This document shows, in pieces, positions 48,249 to 58,391 of a stretch of DNA of 64,000 nucleotides. Under the pieces are notes generated by a model. That model searched no databases. It had not been told where the DNA came from and was given only the letters and a program-made list of their open reading frames with translations. How positions within the stretch are numbered: the stretch's first letter is position 1; the number at the start of each line of letters is the position of its first letter. The stretch comes from Candidatus Gugararchaeum adminiculabundum. GTDB taxonomy: Archaea > Micrarchaeota > Micrarchaeia > Burarchaeales > Gugararchaeaceae. The stretch is taken from assembly GCA_902384795.1 (NCBI GenBank), contig CABMDC010000007.1, positions 79,717 to 143,716 of the forward strand, read 5' to 3'. The position numbers were made by a program, and so were the translations under genes.

Positions 48249-49001
48249 CTAAAGATTCAGGTTCACCCTGGGGGAACCGTTTTTTTCCTCAAAGCTCCTG
48301 AGAAGCGCTTCCTTCTGGAGAACCTTGACTTTTTCCACTGTGCTGATGGAGAGATTGAGCGCGTGCTCGAATTGCTGGCGCGTCAAAAGCCCGTCCATCT
48401 GGAACAGCAAAATTTCCTTGTCCCTCCAGGAAACCGCGACCGGGAAATCGGACTGGCCGTAATTGTCCTCGTCTTTTCCCAGGTCTGCAACAATGTGCTC
48501 CTGGATTTTCCCGGAGGCGACCGCTGCGACCATGTCGCGCATCGGGATTCCCGCGTCTGCGAGCGCAACCGCTGCTGCGGTCACTGCCGCGCACCGTGTG
48601 CCCCCGTCACTCTGGAGAACCTCGATGTAGATTTCGATCATTGTCTTCGGGTACTTGTCCGTGAGAATCAATCCCTCGAAAACTTCGCGGATGACTTTTG
48701 AAAGTTCCGTGCTTCTGCGGGACGGCCCGCTTCGGCTGTGCTCTCCGCTCGAGCAGAACGGCGCCATGTTGTACCTGCATTTCAGCACCGCCTTGTAGGG
48801 ATCGGAATCGTGCTTGGGAATGCATTCACGCGGGCCATATACGCCTGCGAGAACCTTGTTGTTGCCCCATTGGACAAACGCGCTTCCATCGGCACTGTTC
48901 AATACGCCTGCCTGAATTTTCAGGGGGCGCAAATCTTCCACCGTGCGGCCGTCAAGGCGCTTGCCATGGACGAACAGCTCGGGTTTCTCTTTTTCAGTCA
49001 T
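48249..49001 (-). CDS. rrp41: Exosome subunit Rrp41
   Basis: RLDGRTVEDLRPLKIQAGVLNSADGSAFVQWGNNKVLAGVYGPRE. Confidence 0.95.
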   Translation of the reverse strand: MTEKEKPELFVHGKRLDGRTVEDLRPLKIQAGVLNSADGSAFVQWGNNKVLAGVYGPRECIPKHDSDPYKAVLKCRYNMAPFCSSGEHSRSGPSRRSTELSKVIREVFEGLILTDKYPKTMIEIYIEVLQSDGGTRCAAVTAAAVALADAGIPMRDMVAAVASGKIQEHIVADLGKDEDNYGQSDFPVAVSWRDKEILLFQMDGLLTRQQFEHALNLSISTVEKVKVLQKEALLRSFEEKNGSPRVNLNL

Positions 49002-49104
49002 TAAACCACCAATATAAAATTTTCATTTATTTTTTTATTTAATTTTGATTTCTTTTATTTGTTTTTTTTCTTTCAGTTTTATTTTTCAACTTCAATTTTG
49101 TTTT

Positions 49105-49713
49105 CTACTCCGACTCCGCCTCATCCTCTAAAAATTTCTTCACCCTGTCGGTCAAACCCGAAACATGGGCTTCCTGCTCAACCTTCTGGATTGCGCGCAC
49201 CGTGAGCTCGATGTCTCCGCCGCTCATCCAAATCCTTCCGTTCCGTCCGATGTAGACTTCGCTTTTGGTTGAATCGATAATCATATTGACCATGGAATTT
49301 TTCTTGCCAATCACGCGCGGAATTTTCACAGGGGAAACCTCGATCATTTTTCCGCCGGTGAGCCTGCGCGCGTCGGTGAGCGCAACACTGTTCACTTCGT
49401 CAACTTCTGCGATTTTTGCAAACACCACATCGCCCAGCTCGAACTTGTCGCGCGATTCCCTTCCTGAAAGGAACGCGTTGAATGAGGGCGCGATGTTGAT
49501 GTTGTAGCCTGCGAAGCGCACGTCGCAAACCACTCCCACTATATAGTCCTCTGCCCTGGGCAGGTACATTCCTTCAAGCGGAACGGATTTTTTGCCCTCT
49601 TCATCGTAAAGGCTGATTACATCGGCGTATGTTTTGCCGTCATGGATGTAGGTGCCGGGCATCTGCTCGGGCTTGTCCGAAACTTTTTCACCGGGTAAAA
49701 TAATTTTGTTCAT
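49105..49713 (-). CDS. rrp4: Exosome subunit Rrp4 (S1/KH)
   Basis: VSPVKIPRVIGKKNSMVNMI...IGRNGRIWMSG; synteny. Confidence 0.95.
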   Translation of the reverse strand: MNKIILPGEKVSDKPEQMPGTYIHDGKTYADVISLYDEEGKKSVPLEGMYLPRAEDYIVGVVCDVRFAGYNINIAPSFNAFLSGRESRDKFELGDVVFAKIAEVDEVNSVALTDARRLTGGKMIEVSPVKIPRVIGKKNSMVNMIIDSTKSEVYIGRNGRIWMSGGDIELTVRAIQKVEQEAHVSGLTDRVKKFLEDEAESE

Positions 49714-49749
49714 CTTATCAACTCCAATTAAATGTCATGCGCGTTCGCG

Positions 49750-50451
49750 TTACTTGATTACTTTTGTTTCTACTTTTCCACTTGTGAGCTTGTTTATCCT
49801 GTCGTAGAATTCCCCCTGCAATCCTGCGGGCATTTCAACGACTGCAATTAAACTTCCATCCTTTTGCCATTCCTCTTTCTGGATTCCGCGCTCCTTCAAA
49901 ACCCCGTAGCTCCTTTGGGCGAATTCCGGAGGAACGCGCACCGCAACTTTTATGTGCTCGAACTTGAGCGGAAGCAATGGGCGAAGCGCGCTGACAATTC
50001 CCTCAAGCTGCGCCTCGGGCGCCTTGAAAGGGTCTACGTGAACCCTTGCCTCGTTCATCGCATTCTCAATCCTCTGCGGCGGGTGCGGCGCGCCTGTCTG
50101 CGGGTTTATGCACTCGCGCGCAATGATTGCAACGATCTTTTTTGTTTTCTCCTCGAGGAGCTCCCTTTTCTGCTCGGTTGTGAGAGCCAGGTCTCCCTTC
50201 TGGAGAATTACTTCCGCAATCTTGTAAATGTCCTCGGTGCCAAAAGCTTTTTTGACATCCTCTGATTTGTGGCGCTCGCCCTTGCGGGCGTTCTCGAAAA
50301 CCTCCTCAACCACCAAAATGTTGAGCAGGTCTTTTTTCTTCCCGACCTTGTAATCATAGCCGAGCTTTGGGTCCACCAAAATCTCGAACCGTTTCCCGCC
50401 GTAATCAAGGCGCGCTACCAGTGCAGTATCGAGAGAAGCCATATCCCACAA
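49750..50451 (-). CDS. SBDS-family ribosome maturation protein
   Basis: FEILVDPKLGYDYKVGKKKDLLNILVVEEVFENARKGERHKSEDVKKAFGTED. Confidence 0.95.
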   Translation of the reverse strand: MWDMASLDTALVARLDYGGKRFEILVDPKLGYDYKVGKKKDLLNILVVEEVFENARKGERHKSEDVKKAFGTEDIYKIAEVILQKGDLALTTEQKRELLEEKTKKIVAIIARECINPQTGAPHPPQRIENAMNEARVHVDPFKAPEAQLEGIVSALRPLLPLKFEHIKVAVRVPPEFAQRSYGVLKERGIQKEEWQKDGSLIAVVEMPAGLQGEFYDRINKLTSGKVETKVIK

Positions 50452-50481
50452 ACCTTCTTAGTTCGCTGCGCATCTGCGCAC

Positions 50482-51210
50482 TCAAACCTTAGCCATGTAC
50501 TTCTTGATTTCAACATCATTCAGCACGCGGAACTGCTTGGTCTTCTTTGTCGCATAGGCGAGCTCGATGTTCTCCGGCTTGAAAGTTATGTCAGGCAGTT
50601 TCTTCAATGCGCGCAGGGCGAGCGAAATTCCGTCGTCCAGGCTGATTCCTTCCTTGTATTCCTTTTCAAAGAATTCCTCAACCTCTTTTTTGCCTGCGCC
50701 AATCGCATCGGCCTTGTAGCCTGTCATTGCGCCAGAGGGCTCTGCTTCAAAGAGCTTGGGCTCGTCGTCGATTCCTGCAACAAGCAGGGAAACGCCGAAC
50801 GGCCTGATTCCCCCGTACTGAGTATAAACCTGCATCAGATCACAAAGTTCCTTGGTGATTATCTCGATTGAGACCGGCTCGCCATAGGCGATTTTGTGGC
50901 GCTGGGCCTCGAGCCTCGCGATGTCCACGAGCCTTCTCGCGTCCGCGATGAGCCCGCTGGCGGTTGCCGCCACATGGTCGTCAATCTCAAAAACTTTCCT
51001 CATGGAATCCGCCACGAGCAGGTTGGAAACAACGTTCTTGTAGGCCGCGAGCACGACTGCGTCCCCGCAGACTATGCCGACAGCTGTTGCTCCCCGCCTT
51101 ACCGCCTCTTTGGCGTATTCTACCTGGAAAAGCCGCCCGTCCGGGCTGAAGACCGTAATAGCACGGTCATATGCTTGCGGATTCGCTCCTCCGCCGGGAT
51201 ACATTGACAT
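50482..51210 (-). CDS. psmA: Proteasome subunit alpha
   Basis: QAYDRAITVFSPDGRLFQVEYAKEAVRRGATAVGI. Confidence 0.97.
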   Translation of the reverse strand: MSMYPGGGANPQAYDRAITVFSPDGRLFQVEYAKEAVRRGATAVGIVCGDAVVLAAYKNVVSNLLVADSMRKVFEIDDHVAATASGLIADARRLVDIARLEAQRHKIAYGEPVSIEIITKELCDLMQVYTQYGGIRPFGVSLLVAGIDDEPKLFEAEPSGAMTGYKADAIGAGKKEVEEFFEKEYKEGISLDDGISLALRALKKLPDITFKPENIELAYATKKTKQFRVLNDVEIKKYMAKV

Positions 51211-51377
51211 TCAGTCTCACGCTCCAAATATTATATTATCCTAGTATCATTATGTGTCTGATAGAACCAATATATAATTAGTCCTTTTTTTCCGTCAGTT
51301 TACAGGAATGTTTGGGGTTAACATATTTAAATATATATTGCTCCGCAGGCTAAGAACGATTAAATACTCTAAAATAC

Positions 51378-52388
51378 ATGAATTACAACATGAAAATAGG
51401 GTGGCTCCAGAATGTACGGACTGAACGCAAGGCGGTGTGGAGGGAACATCTGCCTAATATTGAAACTGACGAGGCGACCATAAGTCGGGCATTTTTCCAC
51501 AGAATAGACGGTGGCCTTCAGAAAAGAATCGAAAGAAAGCAGGAGATGAAGGATGGAACAACGATTTCCAGCAGGGATGGGAGAAACAAGTACCTCGGCA
51601 AGCCAGTTAGTCTGGAGTCCAAAGAGGGCGAAGTTGAAACAGAGGATGAATCGCCTAGGCTATGGAATACGTCTCCGCTTTATCATTTGTTCAACTATTT
51701 AGCACTTAAGCTCGCAGGGACTGTTTTTCCTGAAAATTTCGTGAGGGTAAGAAGCTTGCGGGTAATTGAAGAAGAGGGGAAGTTGTTTTCAGTGATTAGC
51801 TCGGACTACGTTGGAGATACAAGCGGAGTGATTGAAAGGAGAAACCTGTCAAAAGGAGAGTTTTATGCTGCGTACTTCGGGGGAAAGAGGCAGGCTGCCT
51901 ATGACCTAAGGGATGCGGCGGATTCCGAGGAAAGAATGAGAACTCCGGGGCTTGTTCAAGCAATAGCTAAAGTGCAGGCAGCAGGGATAATACTGGAGCA
52001 CCCGGAAGCAAACTATCATGTTGATGAAAAAGGGAACGTTGTTTTCTTTGAAGTCAAAAAAATTGACGTGGACGGAATTGTTGGTGCGATAAATAGAATG
52101 CCCGAAGGGAAACAGAAAGATCTTGCGAATATTTATCTGGCAGGAGTTTACATGCTGTTTGTGGAAGCTGAATTTGAAACCATAAAGAGAATCGGCGGCG
52201 CTAGAGGTGCTTGTGTTGAGATGGGATTGTTTGGAGAAACTTCGTTTAATAGATTAGTAAAGATGCTTTCCCTGCAATTCAGGAAAGGGAATTATGAGCT
52301 CCTTGAGAAGAATATTTATGAGTATGTAATTTTTGAATTGCAGCATGAACTCGAGAAAGAAAACAGAGGGTTAAACATTAAAAAATGA
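51378..52388 (+). CDS. Hypothetical protein, 336 aa
   Basis: Intact ORF with TATA-like tttaaatatata upstream. Confidence 0.6.
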   Translation: MNYNMKIGWLQNVRTERKAVWREHLPNIETDEATISRAFFHRIDGGLQKRIERKQEMKDGTTISSRDGRNKYLGKPVSLESKEGEVETEDESPRLWNTSPLYHLFNYLALKLAGTVFPENFVRVRSLRVIEEEGKLFSVISSDYVGDTSGVIERRNLSKGEFYAAYFGGKRQAAYDLRDAADSEERMRTPGLVQAIAKVQAAGIILEHPEANYHVDEKGNVVFFEVKKIDVDGIVGAINRMPEGKQKDLANIYLAGVYMLFVEAEFETIKRIGGARGACVEMGLFGETSFNRLVKMLSLQFRKGNYELLEKNIYEYVIFELQHELEKENRGLNIKK

Positions 52389-52447
52389 GAATTAAAAGAA
52401 AAAATAAAGGAAAAAGAAAAGAGCGGACTTCGGTCACTTGTTGTTAT

Positions 52448-52717
52448 TTACCTCTTCCTTCTTTTGTGGGATTTGATTTTCTTGGCGGCTTGCTTCTTCG
52501 CAACCTTCTTCTTCGGCCTGGCGAGGATTTCGCTCACTGAAAGCGGTGCAACAATCGCTGTCCCTGCCTCTTCCCCTAGGCTGATTGAAAGGCCAGAACT
52601 CGCGTCATTTGACGGAGCATCCCTCTCCTTCCTGATGTGATCCCAAGCAAGCATGTAAAATATTAAGTCAACTCCCGCTGCCAGGACTACAAGCCCCCAG
52701 AAATATTGGTCTACCAT
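52448..52717 (-). CDS. Small protein with N-terminal TM and basic tail
   Basis: MVDQYFWGLVVLAAGVDLIFYMLAW...KKVAKKQAAKKIKSHKRRKR. Confidence 0.55.
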   Translation of the reverse strand: MVDQYFWGLVVLAAGVDLIFYMLAWDHIRKERDAPSNDASSGLSISLGEEAGTAIVAPLSVSEILARPKKKVAKKQAAKKIKSHKRRKR

Positions 52718-52831
52718 AGCTGATCACCAAACCCCTATTTCGCATGAGGTGGTATTTAAATGTTTTCCTTTTTCGCCCTAACTGGAAAGGAGTGGGAGAA
52801 TTGGCGGGGAAGGCGGGGGTAAAACCGGAAA

Positions 52832-54184
52832 CTAGGCGGATTGGCGCTTTGGCTCAAGCAGGGGTTTCACCTTGGAGATAAATGGAATCGGGTCCGGCGG
52901 AGGCTTGGCCAGGATGCCTGCCTCAATCTTTGCATTGATCACCGCAGTATAGTAAAGATCCGCCTGGAGCTGCACAGCGCGCTGGTACATCTGCTTCATT
53001 TCGTCCCTGGAGTAAATGTTCTTGCTTTGGACCACGTCCCAGAAAACATTGGCTAGCACGCTGGTGCCATTGCCGTTTCCAGTGACGAGGTTGTAAAGGG
53101 ATAGCGCCGAATTTTTAATGAAGGATTTTGCTGCGATGAATGCTGTTTCAAGAGTTTTTCTGGATTTGCTTTTCGGCTTGATTTTCTCCATCTCCTGCTT
53201 TTTTTGCGTATACTTGTCATGGGAGAATTTGGCTTCCTGCTCATACCTTTGGGCAATGCCCTGGCTTCCGCCATAGATGTATTTCGGGGTAGTCGCCAGG
53301 CTCGGCTTGTTGCGCTTTTTCGCGAACAGGAGTTCGAGCGCCCCGTGCGAGGCAGGATCCGGCGAGACCCATTCCCAGCCAACGAATTTCCCAACCGCAT
53401 GGTGTGGGATGATTATGTCCGCTGCGATGTGCCCGAGATTTCCTGCGTATTTGCTTGCCCAATCTTTCGGGTCGCCATCCGCGGCTTTTTTGGAAGGCTG
53501 CGGTTTCATTTGATCTGAAAGGTTCGCAACCAATTGCTCGTAATTGAGGATAAGCGCGTGAAGCCCATAGCCCTTGTACCTCTGTTCCTGGTAAATCCTT
53601 TTCCAAAGGTCGCTGATGCCGGCAAGCGGCCGGGGTTTGCCCGGGTGCATTTTTCTCGGGTTTGCGATTGCATCGGGATTGTAATTCTGGTTTGCGCCGC
53701 CGTGGATTATTTCTTTTTCAGGGGAATGGCCAAAATGCACATCCTGGGTGATTGCTTCCCAGTCGGGCTGGGTGTTTGCAAGCAGGAATTTGCCCACATG
53801 AATGAACTCCTTGAGCTCAAGAACAATGCTGAGCGAATCCGAACCCAGCTCCTTGTGGGTGTTGTGCAAAGGGACTTTCGCATCAAGCAGCTTGGAGATG
53901 TACGCTGCCAGCTCAGGGTGGTCGTGTTCGATTGTCAGAAGCAGCTTTTGCCAGGACTGCCTTGCCTGGGCGAGTTCCTCTCGGGTCAAGGGCATTATTT
54001 CGGTGAATATGGAAGAATGGCCGTTCATCTTGTCTATGTCCTTTGGCCGGATTGCCAAAAAGCCGCGCTGGTCGAAAATCAGTTGATAGGGGAGTGGCTT
54101 GTCCCTTAGATGGGACGGCAATGGGGGTATCTTAGTGAAGTCTGCCGACGCAGGGGCCCGGTTCTCCCTAGTTACCACTTTCAT
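52832..54184 (-). CDS. Hypothetical protein, 450 aa
   Basis: Long intact ORF, divergent from 54308. Confidence 0.6.
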   Translation of the reverse strand: MKVVTRENRAPASADFTKIPPLPSHLRDKPLPYQLIFDQRGFLAIRPKDIDKMNGHSSIFTEIMPLTREELAQARQSWQKLLLTIEHDHPELAAYISKLLDAKVPLHNTHKELGSDSLSIVLELKEFIHVGKFLLANTQPDWEAITQDVHFGHSPEKEIIHGGANQNYNPDAIANPRKMHPGKPRPLAGISDLWKRIYQEQRYKGYGLHALILNYEQLVANLSDQMKPQPSKKAADGDPKDWASKYAGNLGHIAADIIIPHHAVGKFVGWEWVSPDPASHGALELLFAKKRNKPSLATTPKYIYGGSQGIAQRYEQEAKFSHDKYTQKKQEMEKIKPKSKSRKTLETAFIAAKSFIKNSALSLYNLVTGNGNGTSVLANVFWDVVQSKNIYSRDEMKQMYQRAVQLQADLYYTAVINAKIEAGILAKPPPDPIPFISKVKPLLEPKRQSA

Positions 54185-54307
54185 GTATATATTACCACAT
54201 AACTGGTATAAATAGCTACCTAATACGACGGATGACGAGGATCGAACGAGGGAGACTGCTAGAGAGGGACGGGAGGATTAAATATCGCTTTTGGAGTAAT
54301 ATAGTGC

Positions 54308-56026
54308 ATGCCTGAAACGTACCTGGTGCAGGGAACTCTCGAAGAGGGAAAAAAGAAGCAGAAAACCGACTTGAAGAATGTGATACCTGCGAAAAAAACG
54401 CTGGGGGACAGGACTATCGACTATTTGACCACGCATCTAGATAGCGGGCTGACTGCGGGCATGCGCTCAGGATTGGCGCTGAAAATGGCTGTGAAAAAGC
54501 CCTACTTTTTCAGCAGGAAGAACATTGAGGGGCTGCTTGAAGGGATGAAAAACCCGAAAGCGATTGAGAACTGCGATTTCGCGCTGGGATGGCTGCACAG
54601 GGAAAGGCCGGACCTTTTCCGCAAAGGTGACGGAGAGAGGATGGGCAAGCTGGAACAGGAAAACCAGGCATACTGGAAGCGCGCGAATGAAAAGAAGAAT
54701 GCAAAGGTTCCGCTCAAACAGAGAATTAAAGACAGGGGGATGAAACAGCTTGCCAAGAATTTGGAAAACGGGGCATTGGCGGCTGCGAGCGCAGCAACGC
54801 TGGTTAGTTTGGCGGTGGACCACCCGGAGAAGTTCAAAAAAGAGCAGATTCGGCAGATTGCCGCAGGCATGAAGAATGAGAAAAGCGCTGAAGATTGCGC
54901 GCGCATATTGGCCTGGCTCTCTGATTCAAGGCCGGAATTATTTGGAAGAAAGGATGTTGAGCTGATTATTGCAGGGCTGAAAAGCAAGAAATGCGCGGAG
55001 AATTGCGCTGCGGCATTGAGTTATTTGGCTGATTTGAGATCCGAGTTGTTTGAAAAAAAAGACATTGAACCGATTATTGCGGGGATGAAAAATAAGGAGA
55101 ATCCGGGGGGATGCGCGGCCGTATTGAATTGGCTGGCAAATAAAAAACCGGAATGGCTTAGCTCGGAAAACAAACAGGATATTCTGGAGAGTGTAAAAAA
55201 TCATGGCGGATGGGAAATGCACAGGACAGTGATAGACGTGATTTATGCGATAAACAACAAAGATGATGGAACTGCGGAGAAAATTGCCTGGCAGGCTGAA
55301 AAGGCCAACTTTTCCAATATTGATGGAAAATATGCCGGCAAACTGAGAAGTGAATTCAATATAGAATATGCGCTCCGCTATCCCGAATCAATTTTGGAAG
55401 AAATGGTTTCCAAATCCGGGAAAAAAGATGACAGGCCGATTGCGCTGGTTGCATACCCTAAAAATGACTGGAACGGCTCCCTGTACAATAGTTATGCGAC
55501 GCTTGCGGCTTTGAAAAAGGCAGGGTTCCGGGTAATGGTTTTTGAGAGCGGAAACCAGGATGAGTATGGCAGGATGGGAACTGAATTGACGAAGAGATAT
55601 GGAAAGGCTTCGCTGCTGGTGCTTGTGGAACATAGCAATGAAGAGTCGATTTTGCTAGGGAAGACGTTCGACGTGAGCGACAGGGGCAATCTGGATATGC
55701 ATGACACGGGCATTTATCATACAATGACCGGGTGGCTCACGCGCAGCGCAAAAATTGTGATTAACGCATGCGATGCTGGGAAAGGAAAGGAGAATATTGC
55801 AAGGACGATTTCCATTTATACGGGAGCAAACGAAGTGGATGTTTTTGCATCGGATCAGGCAGCCGGGCAGATGAATGTTTTCACGCGCAAAAGAGCTGAT
55901 GGAAAGCCGGAACTGGTGACAATCAGCTACGCTGACGGCCATGTGGTCAAGTATCACGCAGGGGTTAGGGTCGCCAGCGCCAAAACCACCGAGACCAAAG
56001 TTGCGAGCTCTAAAAGTGAGGAATAG
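54308..56026 (+). CDS. Alpha-helical repeat (solenoid) protein with C-terminal caspase/CHAT-like domain
   Basis: Repeats of ~38-39 aa (FxxKDIExIIAGMKNKxxAExCAAxLxWLAxxRPEL); C-term LLVLVEHSNEESILLG...AKIVINACDAGKGKENIARTISIYTGANEVDVFASDQAAG. Confidence 0.6.
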   Translation: MPETYLVQGTLEEGKKKQKTDLKNVIPAKKTLGDRTIDYLTTHLDSGLTAGMRSGLALKMAVKKPYFFSRKNIEGLLEGMKNPKAIENCDFALGWLHRERPDLFRKGDGERMGKLEQENQAYWKRANEKKNAKVPLKQRIKDRGMKQLAKNLENGALAAASAATLVSLAVDHPEKFKKEQIRQIAAGMKNEKSAEDCARILAWLSDSRPELFGRKDVELIIAGLKSKKCAENCAAALSYLADLRSELFEKKDIEPIIAGMKNKENPGGCAAVLNWLANKKPEWLSSENKQDILESVKNHGGWEMHRTVIDVIYAINNKDDGTAEKIAWQAEKANFSNIDGKYAGKLRSEFNIEYALRYPESILEEMVSKSGKKDDRPIALVAYPKNDWNGSLYNSYATLAALKKAGFRVMVFESGNQDEYGRMGTELTKRYGKASLLVLVEHSNEESILLGKTFDVSDRGNLDMHDTGIYHTMTGWLTRSAKIVINACDAGKGKENIARTISIYTGANEVDVFASDQAAGQMNVFTRKRADGKPELVTISYADGHVVKYHAGVRVASAKTTETKVASSKSEE

Positions 56027-56445
56027 CCTGGGATGCTATAGGATCAGTCAAAAAGGTTGCATCTTTGCTCGATGATTCCGCCTACGAGATGAAATACCCG
56101 CCTGACGGCGGGGTTCTGTTCCCCTGCTTTTTCAAGTTACAGGAATTCCGGGGCTTTTTTGTTTTTTATTCCCTGCGCCAGTTCAATGGATATGCAGGTC
56201 AAATTGTTGGAATCAAGGCCAAGGGCACCGGGGGAGCGGCGGATCTGGTTTAGGATGAAATCTGGCCCAAGAGCCCGGACGCATAATCTGCCGCTGAATT
56301 CGCAGCCGCCTTGGCCATGCGGCCCGGAACGCTTGTAGCAGTTTCCATTTTGTATTTTCAATGACATAGGATAAATTGCCTGGGCCGCGCCATAAATAGA
56401 ATTGTGAAAGAGTTATTCGGAGAGGAATTTTTCCGAATTTCCTGC

Positions 56446-56745
56446 CTATCTTTTCCTCAATTCGTTCAGCATTGCAAAATAAGTGTCGGCTATTACGAAA
56501 TTGAAGTCGCGCCTCATGCCCAGCATGTCATAGACGATTAATTGCGCCTCGACCTTGTTCGGGGAATGCCTTTTCTTCTGCTGGAAAGTGTCAATATACG
56601 AAAAAGGGGCGATTGCGTTCCCGTCTTTTTTTATGATGATCCCGTTTTCACAAAGGGTGAGCTGGCCTACCACGTCAAGAGCGTCATTGAACAAAGGAAT
56701 CTGTTCCCGGACTCTTCCTACCACTTGGGCACTTGCGTCAGCCAA
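56446..56745 (-). CDS. Hypothetical protein, 99 aa
   Basis: Intact compact ORF. Confidence 0.4.
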   Translation of the reverse strand: MADASAQVVGRVREQIPLFNDALDVVGQLTLCENGIIIKKDGNAIAPFSYIDTFQQKKRHSPNKVEAQLIVYDMLGMRRDFNFVIADTYFAMLNELRKR

Positions 56746-56855
56746 ACTGGATCACCGCACAATATACAGCAAGGGAGTTTAAAAACAATTCGTATGAAAG
56801 TTATAGTTGCGAAAGTGTTGTGGAACTTTCGCAAAAAACGTGAGGGGGGATTTGC

Positions 56856-58283
56856 ATGGTAGTTGTTGGCCAGAATGCAGTAGCATTGAACAGTAGAATT
56901 AGGGCGCACCCCACAGGAGACCTCCTGTCAAGAAATGCGGAAACGGCTTTTTTTCCAAAAGATGGGATTCTTGCCTGGGCAGGCAAAGCGGCGGATATGA
57001 CCATAAACGCTACCATCGGGGTTGCAAAGGGCCCGGATGAAAGCGGGAAGATGAAGGAACTTTACATCCCGACAGTCATGCGCCAGCTCAAAAATCTCTC
57101 GCCAGAAGGCGCTGTGGCGTATTCTCCGCCAAAAGGGATAGCTGACTCAAAAGACAAAGAAAACGAAGACGTTACAATACCTGGGCTCGGAACAAGATGG
57201 AAGGAAATGCAATTGGAAAAGAACCCGACGCTCCATGGGATTGATACAAGCACTCCCATAGCAACACTCGGGCTCACTGGAGCCAGCTACCTGGCGCTGA
57301 AGCTCACCTGCGACCATGGCGACGAAATAATAACAACCAGCCACTACTGGGAGAATTACGGATTAATGGCGGACGACATCGGAGCGAGGATTAAAACGTT
57401 CAAAACTTTCGTAGAAGATGGCAAAGGGAAAATTATTGGCGGATTGAATATTGGAGGGCTTAGGGAAATGCTGCTCGCAGAAGGCGACAAGAAAACTCTT
57501 TTGCTGAATTTCCCAAACAACCCGACCGGCTATTCGCCAACGATTGAAGAGGCGGGAAAAATCAGGGACGTGATATTCGAAGCGGCGGAAAAAGGGAAGA
57601 AGATCACGGTGATAATTGATGATGCGTACTTTGGCTTCCTTTTCACGCCCGATGCCTACGGGGAATCGCTTTTCAGCCTGCTTGCGAATGTGCATGAAAA
57701 CGTGCTCGCGATAAAAGTTGACGGCCCGACAAAGGAGAGCTACGTCTGGGGGTTCAGGGTTGGCTTCATCACCATTGCCTCGGCCGGGATGACAAAGGAT
57801 ATCTATGCCGCGTGGGAGGAGAAGATGGCGGGAATGATCAGGAGAAGCTATTCAAACGGGCCAACGCCTTCGCAAAAAGCGCTGCTGGCCGCCTATGGAA
57901 AAAATGCGGATGACCCGACATACGGGCAGTACCTTGCTGAGAAAAAAGTGATTGACAAAATAATTGAACATAGATTTAGGGCGATGCAAATGGAGTTTGA
58001 ATTGAACAAAAATGGGCTGTACGTACCTGTGCCGACAGTTGGCGGCTATTTCAGCTGCTTTGCCCTGGTGGCTGAACAAATGGGCAACGTAACCGCGGAA
58101 GATTTGGCATTGAAATTGCACGAGGAACCGTACAGCACGGGGATAATTCCAATGAGCAGGACCGAGTTCCGCGTGGCGTTCTCAGGCGTCCCGATTGAGT
58201 CCGAAGGGGAAAACCTGAAAGGCAGGGACATGAGGCAGCTGTTTGTGAACATCAGCGCTGCTTGCGAGGATATTAGGAGATAA
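56856..58283 (+). CDS. PLP-dependent class I/II aminotransferase-like
   Basis: LLLNFPNNPTGYSP, IIDDAYFGFLF, KVDGPTKESYVWGFRVGFIT. Confidence 0.85.
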   Translation: MVVVGQNAVALNSRIRAHPTGDLLSRNAETAFFPKDGILAWAGKAADMTINATIGVAKGPDESGKMKELYIPTVMRQLKNLSPEGAVAYSPPKGIADSKDKENEDVTIPGLGTRWKEMQLEKNPTLHGIDTSTPIATLGLTGASYLALKLTCDHGDEIITTSHYWENYGLMADDIGARIKTFKTFVEDGKGKIIGGLNIGGLREMLLAEGDKKTLLLNFPNNPTGYSPTIEEAGKIRDVIFEAAEKGKKITVIIDDAYFGFLFTPDAYGESLFSLLANVHENVLAIKVDGPTKESYVWGFRVGFITIASAGMTKDIYAAWEEKMAGMIRRSYSNGPTPSQKALLAAYGKNADDPTYGQYLAEKKVIDKIIEHRFRAMQMEFELNKNGLYVPVPTVGGYFSCFALVAEQMGNVTAEDLALKLHEEPYSTGIIPMSRTEFRVAFSGVPIESEGENLKGRDMRQLFVNISAACEDIRR

Positions 58284-58391
58284 CGGCAATAGGAATGAGA
58301 TAGCAGCAGGGAGCGACAACACCAGTAGGAAGAGCGGATATAATAATTTAAACCAGGCGCGTGAAATCCTGCTTGGCTACGGGGGGTTATT

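Noticed and set aside
45515-48701. Plus-strand ORFs opposite the exosome superoperon
   Set aside because: Complement of conserved genes (DHH, prefoldin, Pcc1, Brix, L37Ae, Rrp42/41); no family motifs.
44698-51210. Novel operon in the psmA-SBDS-exosome region
   Set aside because: This is the canonical archaeal superoperon order and is ordinary.
56040-56440. Small overlapping ORFs and CCCGCC-TGAC-GGCGGG hairpin at ~56.1 kb
   Set aside because: The hairpin is only 6 bp and the ORFs lack support; possibly a terminator or decayed region, too weak to call.
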